In this document: positions 24,874-33,317 of the stretch, one piece after another
How the letters are laid out: each line of letters opens with the position of its first letter
Numbering within the stretch: position 1 is the first letter of the stretch
DNA from: Bacillota bacterium
GTDB taxonomy: Bacteria; Bacillota; Bacilli; Paenibacillales; NBRC-103111
DNA length: 64,000 nt
NCBI GenBank assembly: GCA_023388055.1
Contig: JAEWGW010000032.1
Span: forward strand, 62,001 to 126,000
Direction of reading: 5' to 3'
The notes under the pieces: model-generated
Databases searched by the model: none
What the model saw: the letters and a program-made list of their open reading frames with translations, nothing else
What the model was told of the DNA's origin: nothing
Translations under genes and position numbers: made by a program

Positions 24874-25940
24874 TGGACAAAATGAAGCTTCCGGCTGTGC
24901 CCCCAGGCACACCCTCGCTAATTCTGGCGATTGAGACCAGCTGCGACGAAACCTCGGTGGCGGTGGTGGAGGACGGGCGGATCATCCGCTCCAACGTCAT
25001 CTCCTCCCAGATCGAAACCCACAAGAAATTCGGCGGGGTGGTGCCGGAGGTGGCATCGCGGCAGCATGTGGAGAGCATTACCTGGATCATTGAAGAGGCT
25101 GTGGAAAAAGCGGGCATCCGCCTGCAGGATGTGGATGCTGTAGCAGTGACTCAGGGACCGGGTCTGGTGGGATCTCTGCTGGTGGGATTGGTGGCCGGCA
25201 AAGCGCTGGCCTTCTCTCTGGGGGTACCGCTGATTGCGGTGCACCATATAGCCGGCCATATCTACGCCAACCGCTTCGTTCAGGAGCTGGAGTATCCCAG
25301 CCTGGCGCTGGTGGTGTCCGGCGGACACACGGAGCTGGTGGTGCTGGAGGGGCCGGGCCAATTCCGCATCATCGGGCGGACCCGGGACGACGCCGTGGGC
25401 GAGGCCTACGATAAGGTGGCCCGGGCCTTGGGGCTGCCGTATCCCGGCGGCCCCCATCTGGACCGGCTCGCGTTGGCCGCGGACGGGGCAGTGCAGCTGC
25501 CCCGGGCCTGGCTGGAGCCGGATTCCTACGATTTCAGCTTCAGCGGGCTGAAATCGGCGGTGTTGGCCGCGCTGAACACGGCGCGGATGAAGGGGCTTGA
25601 CCTTGCCGCGGACCACGTGGCAAGGGGGTTCCAGGACTCCGTCATCGACGTGGTGACGGAGAAGGCCATGCGCGCCGCCCGGCAGTTCGGCGCGAAGCAG
25701 CTGCTGTTGGCCGGGGGTGTAGCGGCCAACAAAGGGCTCCGGGGGAGCCTCACGGAGCGGTGCCGGCAGGCCCGGCTTCCGCTGGTTGTTCCTCCCCTGG
25801 AGCTGTGCACGGACAATGCGGCAATGATTGCCGCCGCTGCGCATTTGAAGTGGGAGCGCGGAGAGTTCGCGCCGATGACGCTGAAGGCGGAGGCCGTCCT
25901 TTCCCTGGAGGAATGGTCGGTGAAATCCTACAAAGAGTAA
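24870..25940 (+). CDS. tsaD: tRNA N6-adenosine threonylcarbamoyltransferase TsaD
   Basis: The 356-residue catalytic subunit transfers threonylcarbamoyl to A37 of tRNA. Metal-binding histidines lie in HHIAGH, with SGGHTELV, PGGPHLDRLA, FSFSGLKSAV and AGGVAANKGLR marking the ASKHA fold. I choose ATG 24870, overlapping the rimI stop as ATGA and served by GGTGGAGA. An ATG at 24834 would add 12 residues within rimI. The gene closes the operon and is followed by a terminator. Confidence 0.96.
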   Translation: MMDKMKLPAVPPGTPSLILAIETSCDETSVAVVEDGRIIRSNVISSQIETHKKFGGVVPEVASRQHVESITWIIEEAVEKAGIRLQDVDAVAVTQGPGLVGSLLVGLVAGKALAFSLGVPLIAVHHIAGHIYANRFVQELEYPSLALVVSGGHTELVVLEGPGQFRIIGRTRDDAVGEAYDKVARALGLPYPGGPHLDRLALAADGAVQLPRAWLEPDSYDFSFSGLKSAVLAALNTARMKGLDLAADHVARGFQDSVIDVVTEKAMRAARQFGAKQLLLAGGVAANKGLRGSLTERCRQARLPLVVPPLELCTDNAAMIAAAAHLKWERGEFAPMTLKAEAVLSLEEWSVKSYKE

Positions 25941-25946
25941 AGTGAG

Positions 25947-25976
25947 AGCAGCCTGCAGTATCGGGGCTGCTTTTTT
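25947..25976 (+). terminator. Terminator of the thiL-tsaD operon
   Basis: AGCAGCC at 25947-25953 pairs with GGCTGCT at 25965-25971, followed by TTTTT. Confidence 0.85.
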
Positions 25977-25978
25977 GA

Positions 25979-26284
25979 TGTGGATAAACTCGCGCAGATG
26001 TGGTTGTCCTCCAGGATCTCCACAGTCGCCAAAGCAGAGAGTTTCACAAATTCATACACAGTGGCATGTGGATAATGTTATCCACATGCCCTGTGGATAA
26101 TGTGTATAAACTAAAAAAAGCCTGATTGGGCGGGGGGATATTATGCACATTTCACGCAGAATAACTTATCCACATATATGGGGATAGCTTGTGGATAATG
26201 GGGATAAGATTGTGACTAAGTGCCGGAACACTGGGAATAAGCTGCATTTTTCATTGGGATCGTCACTTGCAAACATGTGGATAA
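25979..26284. promoter_or_regulatory. DnaA-box cluster
   Basis: Eight perfect DnaA boxes occur. TTATCCACA is at 26078 and 26166 on the plus strand. The same box on the minus strand starts at 25979, 26067, 26092, 26190 and 26276, and TTATACACA on the minus strand is at 26101. One-mismatch sites lie at 26052 and 26199. Two boxes form a perfect palindrome with 13-bp arms at 26063-26090. There is no gene in this region. No dnaA or dnaN is nearby, so a DnaA-titrating or regulatory cluster is more likely than oriC. The flanking genes are tsaD (gcp) and an ABC-F gene of YdiF type. Confidence 0.9.
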
Positions 26285-26497
26285 GTGAGCAGCCTCAAAT
26301 TACCTTTCTGGACTGGACTCCGTTTTCCCAACGCAGATTTCTGCAACCGGGGATTCCTGAGTTTGAGTAAAACTATTAGTCTCCGCGGATCCCACGCAAG
26401 CGGAAGGGGCCAGGGTTTGGTGAAGGCACACATTGTCAAGCCTGGCTGGTGCAAAGTCTGCAAAGTATGCTCCATCTGCCCTCATCGGTAACCTTGT

Positions 26498-26645
26498 CAC
26501 ACAGGCCGGCCCTCCATCCTCACGCATAGGTAACCCCCGTCACATCAGCTGGCGCTCCTTCACAACACATCGGTTACCTCCTCACATCAGCTAGCGCTCC
26601 TTCCCCACTCATTGTCTGCCTCGTCATATCGGCCAGCCCTCCATG
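26498..26645 (+). repeat. 42-bp degenerate tandem repeat
   Basis: Units containing CACATCAGCTGGCGCTCCTT start near 26498, 26541, 26583 and 26625, period 42-43. They run directly into four-arm element C. The stretch 26285-26497 before them shows nothing recognisable. Confidence 0.8.
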
Positions 26646-26821
26646 CGGACTCAGGATCCGCTATTTCGCCGAAATATGCGTTTCTAGCAATTTCGCGGAC
26701 ACAGGATACCTTATTTCATCTCCAGGTTGCGCAAAACACTAATTTTTGAGCTAATAGCGTCCCCTGAGTCCGTTACATTGAAAACAACCGATTTTGCGCG
26801 GAATAACGGCTCCTGTGTCCG
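26646..26821. repeat. Four-arm palindromic element C (tag CGGACWCAGG)
   Basis: CGGACTCAGG at 26646 and CGGACACAGG at 26696 are the forward copies; CCTGAGTCCG at 26763 and CCTGTGTCCG at 26812 are the inverted ones. Spacing is 50 and 49 bp. The variable base pairs as T/A outside to inside: the first forward copy matches the first inverted copy, and the second matches the last. Forward tags are followed by CTATTT or TTATTT, inverted tags preceded by AATAG or AATAA. It lies between the convergent tsaD and ABC-F genes. Confidence 0.9.
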
Positions 26822-26850
26822 TTGGTTCACCCCGCCCCTTCCGCCAACCC

Positions 26851-26880
26851 AAAAACCCGGACGCATCATGCGCCCGGGCT
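26851..26880 (-). terminator. Probable terminator of the ABC-F gene
   Basis: On the minus strand CCCGGGCGCAT pairs with ATGCGTCCGGG and is followed by TTTTT. It lies about 260 bases after the ABC-F stop codon. The intervening 26893-27030 contains two copies, about 100 bp apart, of CTCCAACTGGCCA followed by TCGAACTAACCTGC. Confidence 0.7.
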
Positions 26881-27142
26881 TACTGGCATAACGTCTCCAA
26901 CTGGCCAACCCCTCGAACTAACCTGCGGAGCTCGAATTGGCCTCTCATTTCGAACTGGCTAACCGTCGGAGACTGACCTATCGGCTTTGGTCCTCCAACT
27001 GGCCACCCCCCTCGAACTAACCTGCCGTCCCCGATTCAGCCTCATGCCTCAGACCGGCCTCTCGCCTTGGCACCTGACGAACGGCCTCAGACTAACCAAC
27101 TGCTCTGCCCGGCGATGCTGTACCGTTTCGGCTGCTAACCAT

Positions 27143-29152
27143 TTACGCCATTAACTGCTCCCAGGTCTCGTAGTGCTCCTGCAGCTGCTGCCGTTTGGTA
27201 TCGAGCTCGTTGTTGATGGCTTGCACAGCAATATAATCGTTGTAGACCTCGGGGAGAGTCAGCTGCTCCTCCAGCCCTGCAATGTCCTGCTCCAGCTGGC
27301 TGATCTCCTGCTCCAGCTGCTCCAGCCGGCGTTGGCGGCTGCGCTCCTCGCGTGCGGCCTGTTTGTTGGCTTCATAGCTGTTATTAGCCGGCTCAGCCCC
27401 ATTCTTGGTGTTCATACCAGCAGCGGAGGCCGGATTCCGGATGGAGCCGCCTCCGGTGGTCCCGCTTCCGCCCTCCATCCGGGAGGGAGATTTAGTCGAA
27501 GCATCAGCAGCCTCCGCCCGGGCTTCCTCCAGCTCCAGCTTCTTCTCAATATAATCGTCATAATTCCCCAGATAGGCGGTAATGCCGTCCTTGTCCAGCT
27601 CCAGCACCCGGTCCGCCATTTTGTTCAGGAAATACCGGTCATGGGAGATAAACAGCAGGGTGCCCTCGTAATCCATCAACGCAGACTCCAGCACTTCCTT
27701 GCTGAACAAATCCAGATGGTTGGTGGGTTCGTCCAGGATCAGCATGTTGGCATTCTGGAGCATCAGCTTGGCTAGGGACACCCGTGCTTTTTCCCCGCCG
27801 CTTAAGGAGGAGACCCGCTTGAACACATCCTCGCCGGTAAACAGGAAGTTCCCTAGAACTGTGCGCACCCGGGCTTCCTCCATATGGGGATATTCATTCC
27901 AGACCTCATCCAAGACGGTGTTGGCTCCGTTCAGATGGGACTGCTCCTGGTCATAATACCCGATTTGGACCCGGGTCCCCCAATAGAAGGTCCCTCTCCA
28001 GGGTTTGAGCTGCTCCGTCAGCACCTTGAACAGGCTGGATTTGCCAATACCATTGGGTCCGATCAGGGCAGCCGTATCGCCGCGGGACAGCTGGAAGCTG
28101 GCATGCTGGAACAGCGGGGTTTCACCGTCGTAGCTTACGGCTAAATCCGAGGCATTCAACACATCCCGTCCGGAGGAATAAGCCGGCTCAAAGGAGAAGG
28201 CCGCTTTTTTCAGCTCGCCCTGGGGTTTGTCGAGACGATCCATTTTCTCCAATGCCTTGCGGCGGCTTTGGGCTCGTTTGGTAGTGGTGGCACGGACAAT
28301 ATTCTTCTGAATAAAATCCTCCATCCGGGCGATTTCCTCCTGCTGCTTGTCGAACTGCTTCAGTCGGATTTCGTATTCTGCGGCCTTCAGCTCCACATAA
28401 CGGCTGTAATTGCCGGTATAACGGATGGACTGATGGCGTTCAATTTCGTATATGGCGGTAACCAGGGCATCCAGGAAATACCGGTCATGGGATACCACGA
28501 GAATGGCGCCGGGATAGGAGCGCAGATACCCCTCCAGCCAGGTCAGGGTGGCGATGTCCAGATGGTTGGTAGGTTCGTCCAGCATCAGCACATCCGGCTC
28601 CTGAAGCAGCATTTTGGCCAGGGCCAGACGGGTGCGCTGCCCGCCGCTTAGGGTGGAAATCAGCGTATCCGGGGCAAAATCCCCAAAGCCCATACCCGAA
28701 AGCACACTGCGCATACGGGATTCCATGCTGTAGCCGCCCTTTTCCTTAAACTGCTCGGACTTGGCGGCATATTGATGGAGCAGGGCTTCATAGGCTTTTT
28801 CGTTCTCATGAAGCTTCGGGTCAGCCATGGCCTCTTCCATTTCCCTAAGCTCCCGTTCGGTTTGCAAAAGAGGGGCAAATACGTCCAGCATTTCCGCCCG
28901 GATGCTCCGTTCGCTTTGCAGGCCGCTGTTCTGCGCCAGATAACCGACACGAATATCCTTGTTTTTGAAGATTTCGCCGCTGTCATGCGACATTTCCCCG
29001 GAAATAATTTGCAGGAGCGTGGATTTTCCCGCCCCGTTGACACCAACCAGGCCGATTCGCTCTCTGTCCTGCACCTGGACATTTATATTCGACAGCACGG
29101 TTCGGGTGCCGTAGCTCTTGCTGATGTTTGAGGCCTGAAGCAAAATGGCCAT
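27143..29152 (-). CDS. ABC-F family ATPase (YdiF-like)
   Basis: The 669-residue protein carries two ABC domains in tandem and no membrane helices. Walker A motifs are GVNGAGKSTLL near residue 38 and GPNGIGKSSLF near 355. Signatures are LSGGQRTRLALA and LSGGEKARVSLA, and both are followed by LDEPTNHLD. The linker between domains holds the ABC-F P-site tRNA interaction motif. A coiled coil with a Gly/Ser-rich hinge forms the last 110 residues. ABC-F proteins act on the ribosome, resolving stalls or giving antibiotic protection. I choose ATG 29152 after GGAGGG (a TTG at 29158 is possible). Unlike in B. subtilis it runs opposite to tsaD. Confidence 0.93.
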   Translation of the reverse strand: MAILLQASNISKSYGTRTVLSNINVQVQDRERIGLVGVNGAGKSTLLQIISGEMSHDSGEIFKNKDIRVGYLAQNSGLQSERSIRAEMLDVFAPLLQTERELREMEEAMADPKLHENEKAYEALLHQYAAKSEQFKEKGGYSMESRMRSVLSGMGFGDFAPDTLISTLSGGQRTRLALAKMLLQEPDVLMLDEPTNHLDIATLTWLEGYLRSYPGAILVVSHDRYFLDALVTAIYEIERHQSIRYTGNYSRYVELKAAEYEIRLKQFDKQQEEIARMEDFIQKNIVRATTTKRAQSRRKALEKMDRLDKPQGELKKAAFSFEPAYSSGRDVLNASDLAVSYDGETPLFQHASFQLSRGDTAALIGPNGIGKSSLFKVLTEQLKPWRGTFYWGTRVQIGYYDQEQSHLNGANTVLDEVWNEYPHMEEARVRTVLGNFLFTGEDVFKRVSSLSGGEKARVSLAKLMLQNANMLILDEPTNHLDLFSKEVLESALMDYEGTLLFISHDRYFLNKMADRVLELDKDGITAYLGNYDDYIEKKLELEEARAEAADASTKSPSRMEGGSGTTGGGSIRNPASAAGMNTKNGAEPANNSYEANKQAAREERSRQRRLEQLEQEISQLEQDIAGLEEQLTLPEVYNDYIAVQAINNELDTKRQQLQEHYETWEQLMA

Positions 29153-29487
29153 TGTCAATCGTCCCTCCGTATTTCACCGTATAATCATGATTTGTGTACA
29201 TAGTGTACCATACCCGGGCCTCCTTTCTCATCCCACGAAATATTTATAGCCAAAAAGTCCAGTTTCCTAAAGGGTCAGATTGGATTATTTTGTGAACTGC
29301 GCATTGGCTCCGCAGCCTGAGGGGAATGATTTTATGGGGGCTGGTGGCGGTGCGTCAATTTTATTGTAGATGTTTTGCCTGGGGGGATTGTTTTTCGCAG
29401 GCTGGAATAATATGCTACAATAGAACTGCCTTAACAGAACGGAAATTCCAACTGAAACTCGTCGGCGTAAAGGAGTGTGCATCAGGC
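29153..29487. other. Divergent spacer between the ABC-F gene and the cyclo-ligase gene
   Basis: This 335-bp divergent spacer contains an extended -10 element (TGCTACAAT at 29413-29421) for the rightward operon. No gene or clear repeat is seen. The leftward promoter for the ABC-F gene was not identified with confidence. Confidence 0.6.
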
Positions 29488-30123
29488 ATGTCCCAATGGA
29501 AAAAAGAGCTCCGCCGCACTGTGCTGGACAAGCGGGAGAAGCTGGGGGCAGAGGAGAGAAGGCTGAAATCCGCCGTTATCTGCAGCAGGATCGTGGACAT
29601 GCTGGAGCGTGAGGGCACTCTCCGGGGCCAAGGTCGATTATTGACCTTTATGCCCTTCGGCCATGAGGTGAATATCCATCCGGTAGCGGAACATTGCTGG
29701 AAAGCCGGCGGTTCCGTGACAGTGCCGAAGACGATTCCGGCGGAGAAACGCCTGGAGCTGTTCAACGTTCACAGCCTGGAGGAGCTGACTCCGGGTTTAT
29801 GGGGGATTCTTGAGCCGGATGCGGCCAAAGGGGCGGTTCCGGCCGACCCGGCGGAGCTGGCTGCTGTTCTGGTACCGGGAGTGGCGTTTGACCAGAGCGG
29901 GGGACGGGTAGGTTATGGAGGCGGGTATTACGACCGGCTTTTGGCCGAACTTGAAACGCAGGGTTTCCGTCCGGTTATGATAGCCCCGGCTTTTGAGATG
30001 CAGCTGTGTGAGGGTCTTGAATTGGAGGCCCATGATATAAAGGTAGATGCGGTGGTAACCGAAGCAGGCTGGTACGTGAGGAGAGGGGATGGAGAGGGTG
30101 TCGGAGCATTCCGGGGAATTTAG
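29488..30123 (+). CDS. 5-formyltetrahydrofolate cyclo-ligase
   Basis: The 211-residue enzyme converts 5-formyl-THF to 5,10-methenyl-THF with ATP, a folate salvage step. It starts MSQWKKELRRTVLDKREKL; MPFGHEVNIHP, then LVPGVAFDQSGGRVGYGGGYYDR near residue 130 is the family's substrate and ATP loop. The start at 29488 is 12 bases after AGGAG. The preceding open frame back to 29326 lacks family text. It overlaps moaC by 35 bases and begins the operon with molybdenum cofactor genes. Confidence 0.93.
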   Translation: MSQWKKELRRTVLDKREKLGAEERRLKSAVICSRIVDMLEREGTLRGQGRLLTFMPFGHEVNIHPVAEHCWKAGGSVTVPKTIPAEKRLELFNVHSLEELTPGLWGILEPDAAKGAVPADPAELAAVLVPGVAFDQSGGRVGYGGGYYDRLLAELETQGFRPVMIAPAFEMQLCEGLELEAHDIKVDAVVTEAGWYVRRGDGEGVGAFRGI

Positions 30124-30619
30124 TCATTTTAATGAACAGGGAAGAGCACGGATGGTGGATGTGACAGACAAGGCGGTAACCGAGCGCAGTGCCGTAGCCG
30201 AAACGGCGGTGCTGATGCGCCCCGACACACTCCACCAGATCAAAACCGGCGGAATCGCCAAGGGGGATGTACGGGCTGTCGCCCAAATCGCAGGCATTAT
30301 GGCGGCCAAAAAAACCTCCGATTGGATTCCCATGTGCCATCCCTTGGCGCTGACCGGGGTGGATATCCGCTTTTCGGATAACGACAAGGATACGCTATAT
30401 ATAGAAGCAACGGTGAAAACCACCGGCAAAACCGGTGTGGAGATGGAGGCGTTGACAGCCGTTTCCGCTGCTGGGCTGACGGTGTACGATATGTGCAAGG
30501 CGCTGGACAAGGACATGGAGCTTGGGCCAACACGTTTGTTGGCCAAACATGGGGGCAAAAGCGGCCCGTATCTGAGGCCCGGCCAATCCGCATTCCAAGA
30601 AGAGGGAGGGAACCGCTAA
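30089..30619 (+). CDS. moaC: Cyclic pyranopterin monophosphate synthase MoaC
   Basis: The 176-residue enzyme performs the second step of molybdopterin synthesis. Signature text is ARMVDVTDKAVTER, then GDVRAVAQIAGIMAAKKTSDWIPMCHPLALTG (key Cys-His) and TGKTGVEMEALTAVS with YDMCKA. The first 15 residues are variable. The start follows GAGGAG. Its stop overlaps the start of mog as TAATG. Confidence 0.95.
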   Translation: MERVSEHSGEFSHFNEQGRARMVDVTDKAVTERSAVAETAVLMRPDTLHQIKTGGIAKGDVRAVAQIAGIMAAKKTSDWIPMCHPLALTGVDIRFSDNDKDTLYIEATVKTTGKTGVEMEALTAVSAAGLTVYDMCKALDKDMELGPTRLLAKHGGKSGPYLRPGQSAFQEEGGNR

Positions 30620-31125
30620 TGGGTTTTCGAGTAGGCATACTGGCCGCCAGCGACCGCGGCGCGCGCAAGGAACGGGAGCATACCAGCGCTCAGGTCATCC
30701 GCGAGCTGGTGGAGGAAGAACTGATGGGCGCAATTGTGGAGTTCCGGATTGTTCCGGACGAGAAGCAGGAAATTATGGCGGCCCTCATTGAAATGACGGA
30801 TTATTATGAGGCAAATCTGGTCATCACCACTGGAGGGATCGGATTGAAGCCCCGGGATGTGACGCCGGAGGCGACGCTGGAGGTGGTGGAGCGGCTTGCA
30901 CCTGGTTTTGCCGAAGCCATCCGCAGCGCGATGATTGCGGCGAATTTGCCGGAGGCGCTGTGTATGAGAGGCATTTCCGGCCTGCGGGGGCAGTCGCTGA
31001 TCCTGAACCTGCCCGCCGACCCCAAGGGGGTCCATGAAAGCATGAAGGCGGTAATGGGTTATCTTCCCACAGCCTTGAACCAGCTGGAAGGACGGGAAAG
31101 CGGAGAAGAGGGGGAGGGGGCTTGA
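30619..31125 (+). CDS. Molybdopterin adenylyltransferase-like protein (MogA/MoaB)
   Basis: The 168-residue protein has the MogA/MoaB fold: GILAASDRGARKEREHTS at the start, TTGGIGLKPRDVTPEAT near residue 74 and SLILNLPADPKGVHESM. It adenylates molybdopterin before metal insertion. The diagnostic GGxGxxxRDxTPE loop is present. Start ATG 30619 follows GGGAGGG. It lies directly after moaC; Tat genes follow, which is sensible because many molybdoenzymes leave the cell by Tat. Confidence 0.92.
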   Translation: MGFRVGILAASDRGARKEREHTSAQVIRELVEEELMGAIVEFRIVPDEKQEIMAALIEMTDYYEANLVITTGGIGLKPRDVTPEATLEVVERLAPGFAEAIRSAMIAANLPEALCMRGISGLRGQSLILNLPADPKGVHESMKAVMGYLPTALNQLEGRESGEEGEGA

Positions 31126-31147
31126 TTTTTTTAGCCCATCCTGCCCG

Positions 31148-31176
31148 TTGATGCCCAGGCGATAACGAGGTACAAT
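31148..31176 (+). promoter_or_regulatory. Promoter of tatA
   Basis: TTGATG and TACAAT are separated by exactly 17 bases, 61 bases before the tatA start. It allows tatAC transcription apart from the moaC-mog operon. Confidence 0.65.
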
Positions 31177-31236
31177 GGTACTGTCGGCGGAATAATAAAA
31201 CGCTTGCATACGATTCATAAAAGGGGAGATGGCCTC

Positions 31237-31485
31237 ATGTTTAGTGGAATTGGCGCAACGGGCATCATTTTGATTATTTTGGTTGCCTTGCTATTGTTCG
31301 GGCCCAACAAGCTTCCGGAGCTGGGCAGGGCGTTCGGCCGTACGCTTCGTGAATTTAAGGAAGGCGCCAGAGACATCATGGACGAGGAACCCAAACCCCG
31401 CAAGGAAATCCCTAACGAAGAGGTTCAAGTCCAGTCTTCCGCCAAATCCGATGCTGCTCAAAACTCCACGAAGCTGCAGGATTAA
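31237..31485 (+). CDS. tatA: Twin-arginine translocase subunit TatA
   Basis: The 82-residue protein has an N-terminal membrane helix (TGIILIILVALLLF), the FGPNKLPELGRAFG hinge and amphipathic helix, and a charged cytosolic tail. It forms the variable pore for folded proteins. The start at 31237 follows AAGGGGAGA. tatC follows after 46 bases, so a minimal TatAC system is encoded, as is usual in Bacillota. Confidence 0.96.
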   Translation: MFSGIGATGIILIILVALLLFGPNKLPELGRAFGRTLREFKEGARDIMDEEPKPRKEIPNEEVQVQSSAKSDAAQNSTKLQD

Positions 31486-31531
31486 GTAGGCTTCCCGGAC
31501 AGACAGACTCGACGGATCGGCAGGTGGTGGT

Positions 31532-32320
31532 ATGGAGGAGACGAAGGATGAGGACAAGGATATGTCCCTGGTGGAGCATATCACGGAGCTCCGCAAACGG
31601 GTTATCCTGGTGCTGGCGGTTTTTGTGGTCTCCATGATCGGGGGACTGTTTGCCTCCTCGTATGTCATTGATCTCATTAAAAGTGTGGAGCCGGCCAAAT
31701 CCATGGCTTGGCATGCCATATCCCTCTGGGATGGCATCCGTATCTATATGCAGTTTGCCGTTGGCATTTCCCTGGTGGTGGCGCTGCCGTTCACCTTGTA
31801 TCAGGTGTGGGCGTTTGTGAAGCCGGGGCTGAAGAAGCACGAACAGAAGGCAGCACTCCGGTTTATCCCCTTCTCCGTGGTACTGTGGGTAGTGGGTCTG
31901 GCCTTCGCCTATGGCGTGGTGTTTCAGATGGCGGTTTATTTCACCACCAAGGTGAACCGGGGGCTGGGTTTGACGGAAATTTACGGGGTCAGCCAATATT
32001 TCAGCTTTATGTTCAATATTCTGATTCCGGTGTCGCTGCTTTTCGAGCTGCCGGTGGTGGTGATGTTCCTGACCCAGCTGCGGATTCTGAATCCCCGGTT
32101 GATGAAGAAGCTGCGGCGTTTCGCGTACCTGATCCTGGTGATTGTGGCGACGGCGATTACACCGCCGGATTTTATTTCGGATTTCCTGGTGGCGGTCCCG
32201 CTGATTCTGCTCTATGAGTTTAGTGTGCTGCTCTCCGCCAGGGTGTACCGCAAGCAGCTGGACAAGGACAAGGCGTGGGAAGAGGAATTCTACGGCAGGA
32301 AGCAGGAGCATCCTGTGTAA
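31532..32320 (+). CDS. tatC: Twin-arginine translocase subunit TatC
   Basis: The 262-residue membrane protein has six helices. The N-terminal SLVEHITELRKRV is the family mark and binds the twin-arginine signal; FxKPGL-type text (AFVKPGLKKHEQK) and FGVVF-like segments follow. It is the receptor of the Tat translocase. The start follows GGTGGTGG closely. A terminator ends the unit. Confidence 0.95.
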   Translation: MEETKDEDKDMSLVEHITELRKRVILVLAVFVVSMIGGLFASSYVIDLIKSVEPAKSMAWHAISLWDGIRIYMQFAVGISLVVALPFTLYQVWAFVKPGLKKHEQKAALRFIPFSVVLWVVGLAFAYGVVFQMAVYFTTKVNRGLGLTEIYGVSQYFSFMFNILIPVSLLFELPVVVMFLTQLRILNPRLMKKLRRFAYLILVIVATAITPPDFISDFLVAVPLILLYEFSVLLSARVYRKQLDKDKAWEEEFYGRKQEHPV

Positions 32321-32370
32321 GGTTCCGCGAGCCTCGAGTTTTCCGAAAGCAGGGGGGCCTCCTCCAATAG

Positions 32371-32402
32371 AAACCGTGGTCCGGTAGGACGGCGGTTTTT
32401 TG
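32371..32402 (+). terminator. Terminator after tatC
   Basis: AAACCGTGGTCC pairs with GGACGGCGGTTT (10 of 12 positions), followed by TTTT. Confidence 0.7.
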
Positions 32403-32438
32403 CTGTATAGAGGGGGGCTGCATGGAGATTAGTTTTGG

Positions 32439-32627
32439 CGGAGCCGTCTGTGTATATGAAAAACCGACCATAATTCTGCAGAATGGCGGGATTAGAAGCT
32501 TTATACTCGAAAAATCATACCTAATCGGCTCCGACGCAGGCAAAAGGGTAAAATGGATATGAAAAACCGAGTACAATTGACCCAAATGGGACATTTACGA
32601 AAATTAAATATGAAAAACCGAGTATAC
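32439..32627. repeat. Mixed direct and inverted repeat (tag ATATGAAAAACCGA)
   Basis: ATATGAAAAACCGA occurs at 32454, 32557 and 32608. An inverted, partly changed copy (TACTCGAAAAATCATA) lies at 32504-32519. CGGAGCCG near 32439 and CGGCTCCG near 32526 pair outside the first two copies. Copy spacing is about 50 bp throughout, as in the four-arm elements, but the orientation is forward-inverted-forward-forward. It lies in the 629-bp gap between tatC and groES. No gene is visible there. Confidence 0.7.
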
Positions 32628-32820
32628 GGATTCAACGAGCAGCTGCTACACATACACTCCCGTTCCATTGCCTTTACGCTGACCAGCAAACGCAATACCG
32701 TGTCAGCACGTTACCCTGCATCCCGCCCGAACATGGTGCTGTGCTCCGGAATATTTTTCCTCCCGGTGGAGAGAATGAGAAAAGTGCCTGGGGAATTGAA
32801 GATTTTTTGGCCCAAAAGAC

Positions 32821-32849
32821 TTGCAAAATGCTCCCAAACTGATTAATAT
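32821..32849 (+). promoter_or_regulatory. Promoter of groES-groEL
   Basis: TTGCAA at 32821-32826 and TAATAT at 32844-32849 are 17 bases apart. The CIRCE operator follows 11 bases downstream, the usual arrangement. Confidence 0.7.
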
Positions 32850-32860
32850 AAGAATTGTTG

Positions 32861-32887
32861 TTAGCACTAAGTTGGTTCGAGTGCTAA
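32861..32887. promoter_or_regulatory. CIRCE operator (HrcA binding site)
   Basis: TTAGCACTA-N9-GAGTGCTAA matches the CIRCE consensus TTAGCACTC-N9-GAGTGCTAA with one change in the left arm. HrcA bound here represses groESL until heat shock. Confidence 0.95.
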
Positions 32888-32949
32888 CAGAGCGCAATAT
32901 GCGCAACCTTACACCCAACTAAACCATTATTCAAGGAGGCATTTGATCC

Positions 32950-33234
32950 ATGATCAAACCGTTAGGCGACCGCGTAGTTCTTGAAGCCATTGCGAAGGAG
33001 GAAACCACGGCGAGCGGCATCGTTCTTCCCGATACTGCCAAGGAAAAGCCGCAAGAGGGCAAAATTGTTGCTGTAGGCAGCGGGCACCTGAAGGATGGAC
33101 AGCGCGTAGCTTTGGAGGTTAAGGAAGGCGACCGTGTTCTTTTCTCCAAGTATGCCGGTACTGAAGTGAAGTATCAAGGCAGAGAGCTGTTGATCATGCG
33201 TGAAAGCGACATCCTGGCCGTACTGGGCGAATAA
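32950..33234 (+). CDS. groES: Co-chaperonin GroES
   Basis: The 94-residue subunit starts MIKPLGDRVVLEA and has the mobile loop (TTASGIVLPDTAKEKPQ) that binds GroEL. Seven copies form the lid of the folding chamber. The start follows AAGGAGG. Codon use is strongly biased toward a few codons, as expected for high expression. Confidence 0.97.
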   Translation: MIKPLGDRVVLEAIAKEETTASGIVLPDTAKEKPQEGKIVAVGSGHLKDGQRVALEVKEGDRVLFSKYAGTEVKYQGRELLIMRESDILAVLGE

Positions 33235-33317
33235 GCTTCCAAAGCGCTGCCGACCGGCAGGCTTGGCCAAACATAAATAGCATACCAAATTATACTTATT
33301 CGGGAGGTTTCCATAAC

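Noticed and set aside
25979..26284. Primary chromosomal origin oriC
   Set aside because: No dnaA, dnaN, rpmH or recF nearby and no clear AT-rich unwinding tract; a DnaA-titration cluster fits better.
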